From Asanoa hainanensis (GTDB taxonomy: Bacteria > Actinomycetota > Actinomycetes > Mycobacteriales > Micromonosporaceae): a stretch of DNA of 64,000 nt. Under the pieces are notes generated by a model. It did no database searches. It was not told where the DNA came from and saw only the letters and a program-made list of their open reading frames with translations. The translations under genes were made by a program, and so were the position numbers. The DNA lies in contig NZ_FZPH01000001.1 in assembly GCF_900188485.1 (NCBI RefSeq), forward strand, positions 496,001-560,000, written 5' to 3'. Shown here piece after piece: positions 42,400 through 50,483 of the stretch (the stretch's first letter is position 1; every line of letters begins with the position of its first letter).

Positions 42400-43772
42400 G
42401 AGGCCGCGCTCGCGAGCAGGGCCGCACGGAACACGGCCGGCGGCGCGGTCGCGACACCGGCACCCACCTGACCCAGCCCCGCGTGGGCGTGCAGGATGCC
42501 GGTGTTCACCTTGGGCGTCACCCCCGTCTCGACGACGCGGCGCACGTCGACGCCGAGCGGCGTACCCCGGAAGTCCATGGTGGGCAGTTTGAACCTCGTG
42601 CTCTCGGCCGCGCAGATCCGGCGCATCGACTCCGTCACCCGGGCCGCGTCGGCCATCGAGCCGCCCAGGAACGCCGCGACCGCCGGCGATCCCGCCGTCG
42701 CCGGGCCGCCCAGGCCGACCAGCTCCAGCACCGCGCTGTCGCCGATGTCCAGGCCGCCGTCCTCCGGGCCGTACCCGGGATGGAACAGGGCCTCCTCCAC
42801 CGGCGGCGCGGGGGCGACGAACCAGCGCGGCGAGCCGGGCAGCCGGATCCCGTAGGTCGTGCCGTTGCGGGCCATCGTCGTGACGATCGTGGCGCCCGCG
42901 ACCTGTTCCGCGGCCAGCGTGAGGGACTTGGCGGCGGCCATCGCCACCGTCAGGAAGAACAGATGGTTCGCCGAGAGGTACGCGCAGAACTCCTGCGTCG
43001 CGGGGTCGTCGCCCAGGGCCGGTACGGCCGGCAGCAGGGAGCGGAGCAGCAGGTTGGTCGACGCCTGGGTGCGCATGTGGACGTCGTCGCCCATCTGCAC
43101 GCCCTGCGCGGCCAGCCCGAGCACGTCGACCGGGCCGATGCTCGCCAGGATCCTGGCCAACCGCGGCCCGGCCACCTCGCGCAGGAAGACCAGGCGCTCG
43201 ACGGCCGCCGGCGTCTCGCGGCCCATCCAGGCGACGTCTCCGGCGCCCTGGCCGACCGGCGCGAACGCCCGCACCCCGCCGGCCGCGTTGTCGACCACCC
43301 AGACCGGCATGCTCGGGCCGAGCGCGGTGGCCATCGGCACCACGGTGGCATGGTCGTTGGCGGCGGCCAGGGTTATCCGGCCTGTCGCCAGCAACGCCTC
43401 CGCCTCGTCCACCTGCCGCGCCCACCCTTCGGCGACCGCCGCCGCCCGCATCGACCGCCGCAGTGGGTCGCACACGTCGTCCCAGGCGATCGGTGGGCCG
43501 GGATGCAGCAGGGTCCGGTCTGTCATGCCCGGCACGACGTCCCCGGCCCTACGCACGTCGACGACCACGGGTACGCCGGTGTCGAGCCGGCGCAGCACTT
43601 CGGCGTTCGCCGGGTCGATGTCGAGCGAGCGCAGCCCGTAGAGGTCGGTGAGGGCGCGCACGGCGACCGCATCACCGCCGGCCGGGGGCCGCCAGTCGAC
43701 GTGCACCACGGGGGCGCCCTGTGCCGCGACGGCCTCCGCGAGCCCGGACAGGCCGAGGTTCACCACGCTCAT
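42396..43772 (-). CDS. DUF1116 protein, AllG/YlbE-like carbamoyltransferase component
   Basis: The 458-residue protein is a DUF1116 member: SMPVWVVDNAAGGVRAFAP, GLAAQGVQMGDDVHMRTQAS, FFLTVAMAAAKSLTLAAEQV and GNTGILHAHAGLGQVGAG-like end (VNTGILHAHAGLGQVGAG). In E. coli the homologue forms the oxamate carbamoyltransferase with FdrA. Its partner FdrA is encoded 5 kb away on the other strand together with carbamate kinase, so the two operons probably act in one pathway that ends in carbamoyl phosphate. It overlaps the lyase gene upstream (ATGA) and osmC downstream (GTGA). Confidence 0.82.
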   Translation of the reverse strand: MSVVNLGLSGLAEAVAAQGAPVVHVDWRPPAGGDAVAVRALTDLYGLRSLDIDPANAEVLRRLDTGVPVVVDVRRAGDVVPGMTDRTLLHPGPPIAWDDVCDPLRRSMRAAAVAEGWARQVDEAEALLATGRITLAAANDHATVVPMATALGPSMPVWVVDNAAGGVRAFAPVGQGAGDVAWMGRETPAAVERLVFLREVAGPRLARILASIGPVDVLGLAAQGVQMGDDVHMRTQASTNLLLRSLLPAVPALGDDPATQEFCAYLSANHLFFLTVAMAAAKSLTLAAEQVAGATIVTTMARNGTTYGIRLPGSPRWFVAPAPPVEEALFHPGYGPEDGGLDIGDSAVLELVGLGGPATAGSPAVAAFLGGSMADAARVTESMRRICAAESTRFKLPTMDFRGTPLGVDVRRVVETGVTPKVNTGILHAHAGLGQVGAGVATAPPAVFRAALLASAAS

Positions 43773-45193
43773 CCGATCCTCCCGAGTTCGTGGGCGCGTT
43801 CCCGGACCGCGGTCTCGGCCGCCGCTATCCGGCGGCGGCTCCGCTCGACGCGCCGCTCCAGCTCTTCGGCGGCGGCGCGCACGCCGGCCACCATCGGCCC
43901 CATGGCGCTCGGCGCGGCGCCGCCGAGGGCCGTCCGCGACCGCACCAGGGTCGCCGGGTCGAGCGCCACCGCGAGCTCGGTCGCGTCGATCCGCCAGTCC
44001 TGACCCGTCACGTCGGACGCCGCCTTGGCCAGGCTGTCGGCGTCGAGCCCGGCCCGCACCGCGCGGGCGACGACCCGGTGCGCGGTGCGGTAGTCCACCG
44101 CGAAGCGCCGCATGAGCAGGTCCGCGAGGTCGGCCGCCGCGGTGACGCCGGAGTCCAGCGCCGCGCGCATCCGCTCGGGGCGGGCGGCCAGCGTGCGCAC
44201 CACCGCCGCGCTCAACCGGGTGACCCGGGCGGCCAGGTCGATCGCGCGCGGGAGCTCGCCGTACACGTAGATCAGGTTGTCGCTGCGGGCCGACGGGGTC
44301 TTCGCCACCGCAGCCTGCCCGGCCAGCCGTCCGAGCAGGACCCCCGCCGAGCCACGGACCACGGTCAACGCGTACGGGTTGCGCTTCTGCGGCATGAGAA
44401 TGCTGGGCCGGGTGTACGCGTCGGCGAGGTCGACGAAGTCGAACTCCGCGCTGGTGAAGATCTCCAGGTCCTCGGCGAGCTTGTCCTGGGTGAGCACGAG
44501 GCTGGTGGCCGTCGTGAGCAGGTGCAGGAACGGGTCGGTCTGCCACATCGCATCGCGGGTGTGCGTGATGGCCCGGTCGAAGCCCAGCGCGCGGGCGGAG
44601 CCCTCCCGGTCGGCCAGGATCGGCGACCCGTTGGCCGCCCCCGAGCCGGCCGGGCTCCCGTTGACGTGGCCGAGCTCGGCGAGCAGGCGGTCGGCGTCGC
44701 GCAGCACCGGGTCGGCGAACGACAGCAGGTAGTGGCCGAACGTCGTGGGCTGCGCCTGCTGGAGGTACGTGTAGTCGGGCATCAGCGTGTCGACGTGCCG
44801 CTCGGCCTGGTCGGCCAGGGCGGTGGCGAGCCCGGCGGCGCCGGCGACGAGGTCGAGCAGCTGCGCCCGCAGCGTGATCCGGAGCGCGATCCGGACGGCC
44901 TCGCGCCGGGTCCGGCCGGCCCGCAGCCAGCCGGCGTCGGCCCCGATGCGGGCCGTGAGGTGCCGTTCGCGGGAGTCGTAGAGCTCGCCGTGCCGGGGGT
45001 CGTAGTCGACGGCCGACATGTCGAGCAGGGCACCGATCAGCTTCCGGGCCGACTCGGCCGGCACGACGCCCCGGTCGGCGAGCTCGACGGCGTGGGCCAG
45101 GTCGGCCAGGTTCAGTGCGTCGTGCAGGACGGACGCGTCGGCGGTCTCCCACGCGTATCCCGCCGCGATCAACTCCTCGCCCGGGCCGGTCAT
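43769..45193 (-). CDS. Argininosuccinate-lyase-like enzyme, aspartase/fumarase superfamily
   Basis: The 474-residue protein has the superfamily signature with catalytic-loop Ser264 in SILMPQKRNP, plus DYTYLQQAQPTTFGHYLL and GSPAGSGAANGSPI, which are typical of argininosuccinate lyase-like proteins. Such enzymes cleave C-N bonds with release of fumarate or another unsaturated acid. The organism's housekeeping argH is expected in an arginine operon, so this copy probably acts on a different N-substituted amino acid, as EDDS lyase does. It overlaps the PLP gene and the DUF1116 gene by four bases each. Confidence 0.82.
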   Translation of the reverse strand: MTGPGEELIAAGYAWETADASVLHDALNLADLAHAVELADRGVVPAESARKLIGALLDMSAVDYDPRHGELYDSRERHLTARIGADAGWLRAGRTRREAVRIALRITLRAQLLDLVAGAAGLATALADQAERHVDTLMPDYTYLQQAQPTTFGHYLLSFADPVLRDADRLLAELGHVNGSPAGSGAANGSPILADREGSARALGFDRAITHTRDAMWQTDPFLHLLTTATSLVLTQDKLAEDLEIFTSAEFDFVDLADAYTRPSILMPQKRNPYALTVVRGSAGVLLGRLAGQAAVAKTPSARSDNLIYVYGELPRAIDLAARVTRLSAAVVRTLAARPERMRAALDSGVTAAADLADLLMRRFAVDYRTAHRVVARAVRAGLDADSLAKAASDVTGQDWRIDATELAVALDPATLVRSRTALGGAAPSAMGPMVAGVRAAAEELERRVERSRRRIAAAETAVRERAHELGRIG

Positions 45194-46086
45194 GGCTTCA
45201 ACGCCCAGGGCAGGCCGCCGGTGTGCCACAGGACGGCGGGGGCCTCGGTCGGCAGCGCGGCGAACATCTTCGCGCCGTAGGTGGGGTCGACCAGGATGCC
45301 CTCGGTGTCCAGCACCGTCCGCATCGCCCGCCGGTCGGCGTCGCTGACCTGGCCGAAGCCGGTCCCGGTCGCGTCGATCAGGTGCAGGTCGCGGGGATCG
45401 GGGGCGGGCGTGCCGGCGAGCGCCGCGCAGCGGGTGGCGAGGTCCAGGACCTCGGCGCGCATCCGGTCGGCCGGGCGGCTCACGGAGACGCCGTACGTCC
45501 GCCAGGACGCGCCGATCGCCGCCTGCCCGGCCAGGAAGCCGGCCAGGGAGGCGCCCGATCCGGTCGGGATCAGCACGGTGGCGTCGCCGGCGAGCTGGTC
45601 GGCGAGCTCCTCCGCCGCCGCCGCGAAGCCCAGCGCGCCGACGGGCGTCGCTCCGCCGCGCGGCACCGGATACGGGTCGCGGCCCTCGGCGCGGAGCTTG
45701 GCCGCGTGCTCGTCTACGAGCCGGTCGAGGTCGTCCCGGTCGGCGCCGGTGAAGAGCAGCCGGGCTCCGCTGCGACTGGCCAGCTCCACCGGGGTCGGCG
45801 CGCCCGCCACGAGGATGTCGCAGCGCAGCCCGCACACGCGGGCGGCCAGGGCGGCTGCGGCGATGAAGTTGGAGCTGGGCGCGCCGGCGGTGACCAGCGT
45901 GTCGGCGCCTCGGGCGAGCGCGTCGCCGAGCAGGAACTCCAGCGGCCTGGCCTTGTTGCCCGCGACGCCGAAGCCGGTGAGGTCGTCCCGCTTGAGGTGG
46001 AGCGGGCCGGTGCCGAGCTTTCTTTCCAGTGCGGGCAGCCGGTGTAGGGGCGTGGGCAGGACCGCGAGGCGACGGCGGGCTTTCAT
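45190..46086 (-). CDS. PLP enzyme of the D-cysteine desulfhydrase/ACC deaminase/cysteate sulfo-lyase group
   Basis: The 298-residue fold-type II PLP enzyme binds cofactor at Lys45 (GVAGNKARPLEFLL); APSSNFIAAAALAARV, LIPTGSGASLAGFL (phosphate loop) and VDPTYGAKMF match the family. Members deaminate D-cysteine, 1-aminocyclopropane carboxylate or L-cysteate (CuyA, releasing sulfite). It lies between the two lyase genes with ATGA overlaps at both ends. With a sulfite-using ComA-like enzyme in the same operon, a cysteate-type sulfo-lyase reaction deserves testing; 2,3-diaminopropionate cleavage is another option. Confidence 0.83.
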   Translation of the reverse strand: MKARRRLAVLPTPLHRLPALERKLGTGPLHLKRDDLTGFGVAGNKARPLEFLLGDALARGADTLVTAGAPSSNFIAAAALAARVCGLRCDILVAGAPTPVELASRSGARLLFTGADRDDLDRLVDEHAAKLRAEGRDPYPVPRGGATPVGALGFAAAAEELADQLAGDATVLIPTGSGASLAGFLAGQAAIGASWRTYGVSVSRPADRMRAEVLDLATRCAALAGTPAPDPRDLHLIDATGTGFGQVSDADRRAMRTVLDTEGILVDPTYGAKMFAALPTEAPAVLWHTGGLPWALKP

Positions 46087-47390
46087 TCCGGCGTCCCGCG
46101 GGCGACGATCGCGTCCACCATGGCGCCGGCGGTGGCGACGGCCGGCTCCCGGGTCCATTTCTCGTCCAGGTCGTGCTCCTTCAGCGCCTCGGCCAGGTCG
46201 CCGTCGGGGTTCGCGGACAGCGCGTCCTGGAGAAGTTGCTGGGCCCGGTGCTTGCCGTGCCGGCGGGACAGCTCGGCGAGGACGCGCTCGGAGGCCCAGC
46301 GTGGGCCGAGGTTGGCCCGCATCCGGTCGGGGTGGACGACCAGCCCGTCGACGAGGTCGGCAGCCAACGACGCCGCCGTGCCGGCCGCCAGCGCGACGTC
46401 CGGCAGCGCTGCCCATTCGGCCTTCCACGCCCGACCGTCGCGTTCGTGGCCGCTGACCATGCCCTCGGCCAGGATGCCGGCGTTGGCCCGGGCGAGCCGG
46501 GCGAGGGTGTCGAGGTGCTCGCTGAGCTCGGGGTTCCGCTTGTGCGGCATCGTGATGCTGCCGACCGTGTGTTGCGACGGGGCTTCGGACAGCTCGCCGA
46601 TCTCGGGGCGTTGCAGCTCGTACACCTCGTTGCCGATCCGGGCCAGGGTCCCGGCGACCAGGCTCAGGACGCTGCCGAACTCGGCGACGCGGTCCCGGGT
46701 GGACGTCCACGAGAGCCCGGGGTCTGCGAGCTTCAGCCGTTCGCAGAACAGCCGGCGCAGGGCGATGCCGTCCGGCTCGAAGAAGCCCAGCACGCCGACG
46801 GCGCCGGCGAGTTGACCGACCGACCAGCGGGCCGATCCCTCGGCGAGCCTGGCTAGGTGCCGGCCCAGCTCGTCGGCCCAGGTGGCGACCTTGAAGCCGA
46901 AGGTGATCGGGGCGCCGGGCTGGCCGTGGGTGCGGCCGGCCATGACGGTGTCGCGATGGGTCGCGGCGAGGCGCAGCAGCGTCGCGTGCGCGCGGCGCAG
47001 GTCGGCCCGCACGAGCGCGCCGACGTCGCGCATCACCAGGCCGAACCAGGTGTCCGTGAGGTCCTGGACGGTCGCGCCGTAGTACACGTACTCGCTGGCC
47101 GGCTCCGGAAGCCTGGTCTGGAGGGCCCGGATCAGGCCGAGCGTGGAGTGTCCCGTGCGCCGCGTCTCGGCCGCCACCAACTCGACGTCGAGTTGGTCCG
47201 CGCGGGCGTGCCGCGCGATCTGCTCCGCCGCCCGCCCAGGGATCAGTCCGACCTCCGCCTGGGCGGCGGCGAGCGCGACGAGGATGTCCAGCCAGGACTG
47301 GAGGCGGCGCGGCTCCTCGAAGATGTCGGCCAGCGCGGGCGTCCGCCAGAGGCGGGCGTACGCGCCGGACTCCGTCAGACGGGTCGCCAC
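46083..47390 (-). CDS. Adenylosuccinate-lyase/carboxymuconate-cycloisomerase-like enzyme
   Basis: The 435-residue protein is a second, different member of the aspartase/fumarase superfamily in this operon. Signature loop Ser278 in SITMPHKRNPELSEHL, with YVYYGATVQDLTDTW and RTHGQPGAPITFGFK, places it near PurB and 3-carboxymuconate cycloisomerase. GTG 47390 follows GGGAG at five bases and overlaps the unknown gene by 16 bp. Two lyases of this fold side by side suggest two successive eliminations, for example from a doubly N-substituted compound. The housekeeping purB is expected elsewhere. Confidence 0.82.
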   Translation of the reverse strand: MATRLTESGAYARLWRTPALADIFEEPRRLQSWLDILVALAAAQAEVGLIPGRAAEQIARHARADQLDVELVAAETRRTGHSTLGLIRALQTRLPEPASEYVYYGATVQDLTDTWFGLVMRDVGALVRADLRRAHATLLRLAATHRDTVMAGRTHGQPGAPITFGFKVATWADELGRHLARLAEGSARWSVGQLAGAVGVLGFFEPDGIALRRLFCERLKLADPGLSWTSTRDRVAEFGSVLSLVAGTLARIGNEVYELQRPEIGELSEAPSQHTVGSITMPHKRNPELSEHLDTLARLARANAGILAEGMVSGHERDGRAWKAEWAALPDVALAAGTAASLAADLVDGLVVHPDRMRANLGPRWASERVLAELSRRHGKHRAQQLLQDALSANPDGDLAEALKEHDLDEKWTREPAVATAGAMVDAIVARGTPE

Positions 47391-48277
47391 TGCGGCTCCC
47401 AGCGGCCGGCCACCTCGCGCAGGGCCTCGCCGACCTGGCCGAGCGAGGCGCCCCACGGCACGACGACGCGGTCGCCGTCGCGTTCGATCTTCTCCTCCAG
47501 CAGGCAGCACTTGGTCAGCACGGCGGTGCCGCGCTCGTGGGGCCGCTGCCGTGGGCACATGTCCACAGTGGGCGGCTGATCCCCGTAGAACCACTCGTGG
47601 ATGTCGCGCGAGCGGGCGCAGCCGAGTAGGGTCCAGTCCTGCCGGGGTGGGCGCTGGTCGAGGTAGGCGGTCTCGCTGAGGCCCACCGCGACGCCCGACC
47701 CGGCGCAGGGCAACAAATAGCGCTCCGTTTTCGCGCCGGCTGCGAGGTCGGCGAAGGACACCGTGTCGGCCGCCGGCAGGATCGGCGGCAGGTCCTCGGC
47801 CACGGCCAGCAGCCGGCGCACCTGGTCGAGCAGCTTCGCCGGCTCCGGCGGCAGCACCTCCTGGACGACCAGCCGCAGCGGTGCGGGGTTGACGATGAAG
47901 CTGACGTGCGCGTAGCGGCCCTGCACCACGACGGCGCGGGGCGTGCCCGGCACGGTCGCGGCGACCCGGGCCAGTTCGGACGGCACGGCGGTGTCGGCCT
48001 CGTCATCGACGACGTAGGCGCAGTCGGTCGCGAGCACGTCGACCTCGACGATCGGCGAGAAGAGCGGCTCGGTCGACGCCTTGTCGACGCGTAGCAGGAC
48101 GGTTTTGCCGGCCGGGTCGCGAGCCACGACGAAGCGGGTGCGCCGGTACGCCTCCCGGCCGAGGAAGTGGGCTCGGAGCTTCTCGTCGCCCAGGGCGAAC
48201 GGCAGGTGCGTGACCGCCACGCCGCGGTAGGCGCTGGGCACGACGTTGGTCCGCGACCGGAGGTCCGGACCGTTCAC
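47375..48277 (-). CDS. Unknown 300-residue cysteine-containing protein of the lyase operon
   Basis: I do not recognise this protein. It is soluble, with a beta-rich first half (VAVTHLPFALGDEKLRAHFL, RFVVARDPAGKTVLLRVDKA) and a C-terminal third holding cysteines and histidines (LLGCARSRDIHEWFYGD, DMCPRQRPHERG, LTKCCLLEEKIE) that could bind a metal. It is fixed between the ComA-like gene (GTGA overlap) and the adenylosuccinate-lyase-like gene (16-bp overlap), so it must act in the same pathway. It does not show the pattern expected of DUF2877, the missing third carbamoyltransferase subunit, although a distant replacement is possible. Confidence 0.65.
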   Translation of the reverse strand: MNGPDLRSRTNVVPSAYRGVAVTHLPFALGDEKLRAHFLGREAYRRTRFVVARDPAGKTVLLRVDKASTEPLFSPIVEVDVLATDCAYVVDDEADTAVPSELARVAATVPGTPRAVVVQGRYAHVSFIVNPAPLRLVVQEVLPPEPAKLLDQVRRLLAVAEDLPPILPAADTVSFADLAAGAKTERYLLPCAGSGVAVGLSETAYLDQRPPRQDWTLLGCARSRDIHEWFYGDQPPTVDMCPRQRPHERGTAVLTKCCLLEEKIERDGDRVVVPWGASLGQVGEALREVAGRWEPQWRPV

Positions 48278-49041
48278 AGAGGCCGGCCGAGCGAGAGCGG
48301 GGCGGTGTCGGCCCGCAGCCCGAGCCGCAGCGTGGTCAGCGGCAGCACCTCGGCGGGCGCGATGTTGCCGAGGTTGACGTCGGGGCCGAACCGGCTGATC
48401 AGCCACGCCTGCTGGTCCTTACGGGGCGCCTCGAAGAGCACCCGGTCGAGCCCGGCCGCGTCGACCGCGGCGTCGATGATGTCGGGCTTCGGGACGCCGG
48501 CGCTGTCGTAGATGCCGACGGTGCCGCTCTCCCGGCCCTCGGCGATGATCCAGGTCGCGCCGGCGGCCAGGTCTTCGGCGATCTCGTCGCGCCACTGCCT
48601 GCTCGACAGCACCACCGCCGCGTCCTTGACGCCCGTCTCGGCCAGCACGACGAACGTCTCCGCCGCGCTCTTGACCAGCTCGCGCTTGGCGTCGAGGGGC
48701 ATGTCGGCGACCCCGCGGGAGACCTCGACGGCGTCGAAGCCGCTGCGCCGTGCCCACTCCAGACACTGCTCGGCCCGGCCCTGCGACCAGGCGATCTCCA
48801 GCAGCGTGCCGCCCAGGCAGGACGCCACCTCGTGGTCCTTCAACACGGCGAGCTTGCGGTCCAACCCGCGGTCGACGTACGCGGTGCCCCAGCCGAACTT
48901 CCAGACGTCGACGTGCTCACCGACCGACTCGAGGATCTCGGTGGTGGCGGAAACCGGCAGGCCACGGTCGAGAACGTGGGTCAGCCCGGCGCGGCGCGGC
49001 TTCGTTGACCGCGGTGGCAGCGACAGGAACGACGGACCCAC
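48274..49041 (-). CDS. Phosphosulfolactate synthase-like (ComA family) protein
   Basis: The 255-residue protein fits the ComA TIM-barrel family, which adds sulfite to phosphoenolpyruvate to give phosphosulfolactate. Visible family features are KPRRAGLTHVLDRGLP, VWKFGWGTAYVDRGL, CLGGTLLEIAWSQGR, GFDAVEVSRGVADMP, IIAEGRESGTVGIYD and FGPDVNLGNIAPAEVLPL, all at the expected positions. GTG 49041 was chosen because a TAGCAT box lies seven bases upstream and no ribosome-binding site is present. It heads the seven-gene operon. ComB and ComC partners are absent, so the product may be used differently from coenzyme M synthesis, or a related carbon acid may replace sulfite. Confidence 0.82.
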   Translation of the reverse strand: MGPSFLSLPPRSTKPRRAGLTHVLDRGLPVSATTEILESVGEHVDVWKFGWGTAYVDRGLDRKLAVLKDHEVASCLGGTLLEIAWSQGRAEQCLEWARRSGFDAVEVSRGVADMPLDAKRELVKSAAETFVVLAETGVKDAAVVLSSRQWRDEIAEDLAAGATWIIAEGRESGTVGIYDSAGVPKPDIIDAAVDAAGLDRVLFEAPRKDQQAWLISRFGPDVNLGNIAPAEVLPLTTLRLGLRADTAPLSLGRPL

Positions 49042-49048
49042 GTCGTCT

Positions 49049-49054
49049 ATGCTA
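49049..49054 (-). promoter_or_regulatory. Putative -10 box of the lyase operon, leaderless
   Basis: On the minus strand this is TAGCAT, seven bases before the GTG at 49041. The TANNNT-N7-start layout is that of leaderless actinobacterial transcripts. It lies in the 70-bp divergent spacer shared with the AIRS-like gene. Confidence 0.45.
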
Positions 49055-49111
49055 TGACGAACGTTTACTTTGCGACAGCCTCGGCGGCTGCCATCTCGTG
49101 ACGAGGTGTCC

Positions 49112-50185
49112 ATGAACGATTCGTTGGACGAGGTCGTCGCCGCCGTGCGGAACAATCCGGCGGCCCAGGCCAAGCAGGCGATCCGGCTGGTCTCGGAGGT
49201 CCTCGGCGACCACAGCTGGGTCGCGGGTCCGGGTGACGACGGCGCCGCCCTGGACGCCGACGGCGGCACCGTCATCGCCTGCGGCGAGGCGCTGTTCCCG
49301 CCGTTCGTCCGGGCCGACCCCTACGGCGCGGGCATCGCCGCCGTGCTCGCCAACGTCAACGACGTGGCCGCCATGGGCGGCCTCCCCCTCGGCATCGTCG
49401 ACACGGTCGTCGGCGACGAGGCCACCGCCCGCCGCGCGCTCGAAGGCATGCGGTACGCCGCGGATCTCTACCGGGTGCCGATCGTCGGCGGCCACCTCAC
49501 GATCTCCGACGGTCCACCGGCGATCTCGGCGTTCGCGGTCGGCTCCGCGCGTGCCGTGCTGTCGACGACGCGGGTCCGGGCCGGTCAGGATCTCGTCGTC
49601 GCGGCCTGCCTGCAGGGGGTCATGCGCGCCGACTTCCCGTTCTTCCCGTCCTTCGAGGAACGCGGCAAGGACCTCGCCGACGACGTCCGGCTGCTGCACA
49701 CGATCGCCAACGCCGGCCACGCGGCGGCGGCCAAGGACATCAGCATGGCCGGGTTGGTCGGGTCGCTGGCGATGCTGCTGGAGTGGGGCGGCTTCGGCGC
49801 GACCGTCGACCTCGACGCCGTCCCGGCGCCGCCCGGCGTGGCGCTGTCGCGCTGGTGCACCTGCTTCCCGTGCTACGGCTTCCTGCTCACCTGCGAGCCC
49901 GCGACCACCGACGACTGCGTGCGGTCGTTCACCGCACGCGGGTTGGCGGCGGCCCGGGTGGGCGCCATCGACGCGACCGGCGTAATCGCGTTGCGGTCCG
50001 GCGACCGGGTGGTCGACGTGGCATCAGCGCCGGCCACGGGGCTGCGGCGGCCGTCGTCGACCGGCGCCAAACGGGCCCGCGCGAACCGGACGGTCTCGAC
50101 CACCACGGTCAACGACATGGCCACGCCGAGGCCGAGCAGCAGCCCGCGCAGTGGGTCACCCTCGAACGTCGTGCCGCCGAAGTAG
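49112..50185 (+). CDS. AIR-synthase-like protein, Sll0787 family (Nit1C), with abnormal C-terminus
   Basis: The 357-codon frame encodes a PurM/HypE-fold protein: WVAGPGDDGAAL (ATP/metal), VLANVNDVAAMGGLPLG, RVPIVGGHLTISDG and AAAKDISMAGLVGSLAML. It matches the AIRS-related member of Nit1C clusters, fused to the GNAT in mycobacteria but separate here. Homology appears to end near residue 305 (IALRSGDRVVDV); the last ~50 residues (ATGLRRPSSTGAKRARANR onward) are antisense to a DedA remnant, so the native stop has probably been lost. The ATG follows GAGG at six bases. It diverges from the lyase operon. Confidence 0.8.
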   Translation: MNDSLDEVVAAVRNNPAAQAKQAIRLVSEVLGDHSWVAGPGDDGAALDADGGTVIACGEALFPPFVRADPYGAGIAAVLANVNDVAAMGGLPLGIVDTVVGDEATARRALEGMRYAADLYRVPIVGGHLTISDGPPAISAFAVGSARAVLSTTRVRAGQDLVVAACLQGVMRADFPFFPSFEERGKDLADDVRLLHTIANAGHAAAAKDISMAGLVGSLAMLLEWGGFGATVDLDAVPAPPGVALSRWCTCFPCYGFLLTCEPATTDDCVRSFTARGLAAARVGAIDATGVIALRSGDRVVDVASAPATGLRRPSSTGAKRARANRTVSTTTVNDMATPRPSSSPRSGSPSNVVPPK

Positions 50186-50483
50186 CCGACCAGCGCGGAG
50201 TAGAGCGCCCAGGTCACCGCGGCGAGGGCATCGAAGGCGGCGAACCGCCGCCGTGGGTAGCCGAGCGCGCCCATCGACAGCGTCACCGCCGTCCGACCGC
50301 CGGGGATGTACCGGGCCACCACGAGGATGAGCCCGCCGCGCTCCGCGACCGCCGACCGGGCCCAGGTCAACACCCGCGACCCGCGACCGCGGCCGCGACC
50401 GGCAGCCCGACCCAGCGCGTACGAGACGTGGTCTCCGACGAACGCACCGGCGGCCGCGACCGCGATCAGAGGACGACATCCAT
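50020..50483 (-). pseudogene. DedA-family membrane protein remnant
   Basis: The minus frame encodes the middle and end of a DedA protein: LIAVAAAGAFVGDHVSYALG, GLILVVARYIPGGRTAVTLS (the conserved ARYIPGGRT motif) and YPRRRFAAFDALAAVTWALY. About 45 N-terminal residues are missing. A possible original start, ATG at 50483, reads MDVVL and then meets TGA directly before the homologous part in another frame, as if an internal segment were deleted. At the other end the frame runs without its own stop into antisense of the AIRS-like gene. The upstream extension to 50577 is not DedA-like. Confidence 0.65.

Noticed and set aside
43769-47390. EDDS/zincophore biosynthesis cluster
   Set aside because: A lyase of this fold is shared, but the diaminopropionate-forming synthase set and metal-uptake genes expected for such clusters are absent; degradation of such a compound remains possible.
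42396-49041. Reading the lyase operon as arginine and purine biosynthesis
   Set aside because: It lacks argininosuccinate synthase and other arg or pur genes, and includes PLP, ComA-like and DUF1116 genes, so argH and purB housekeeping roles are unlikely.
48274-49041. Coenzyme M or spore sulfolactate biosynthesis
   Set aside because: No phosphatase (ComB) or sulfolactate dehydrogenase (ComC) genes are present, and the operon partners do not fit.
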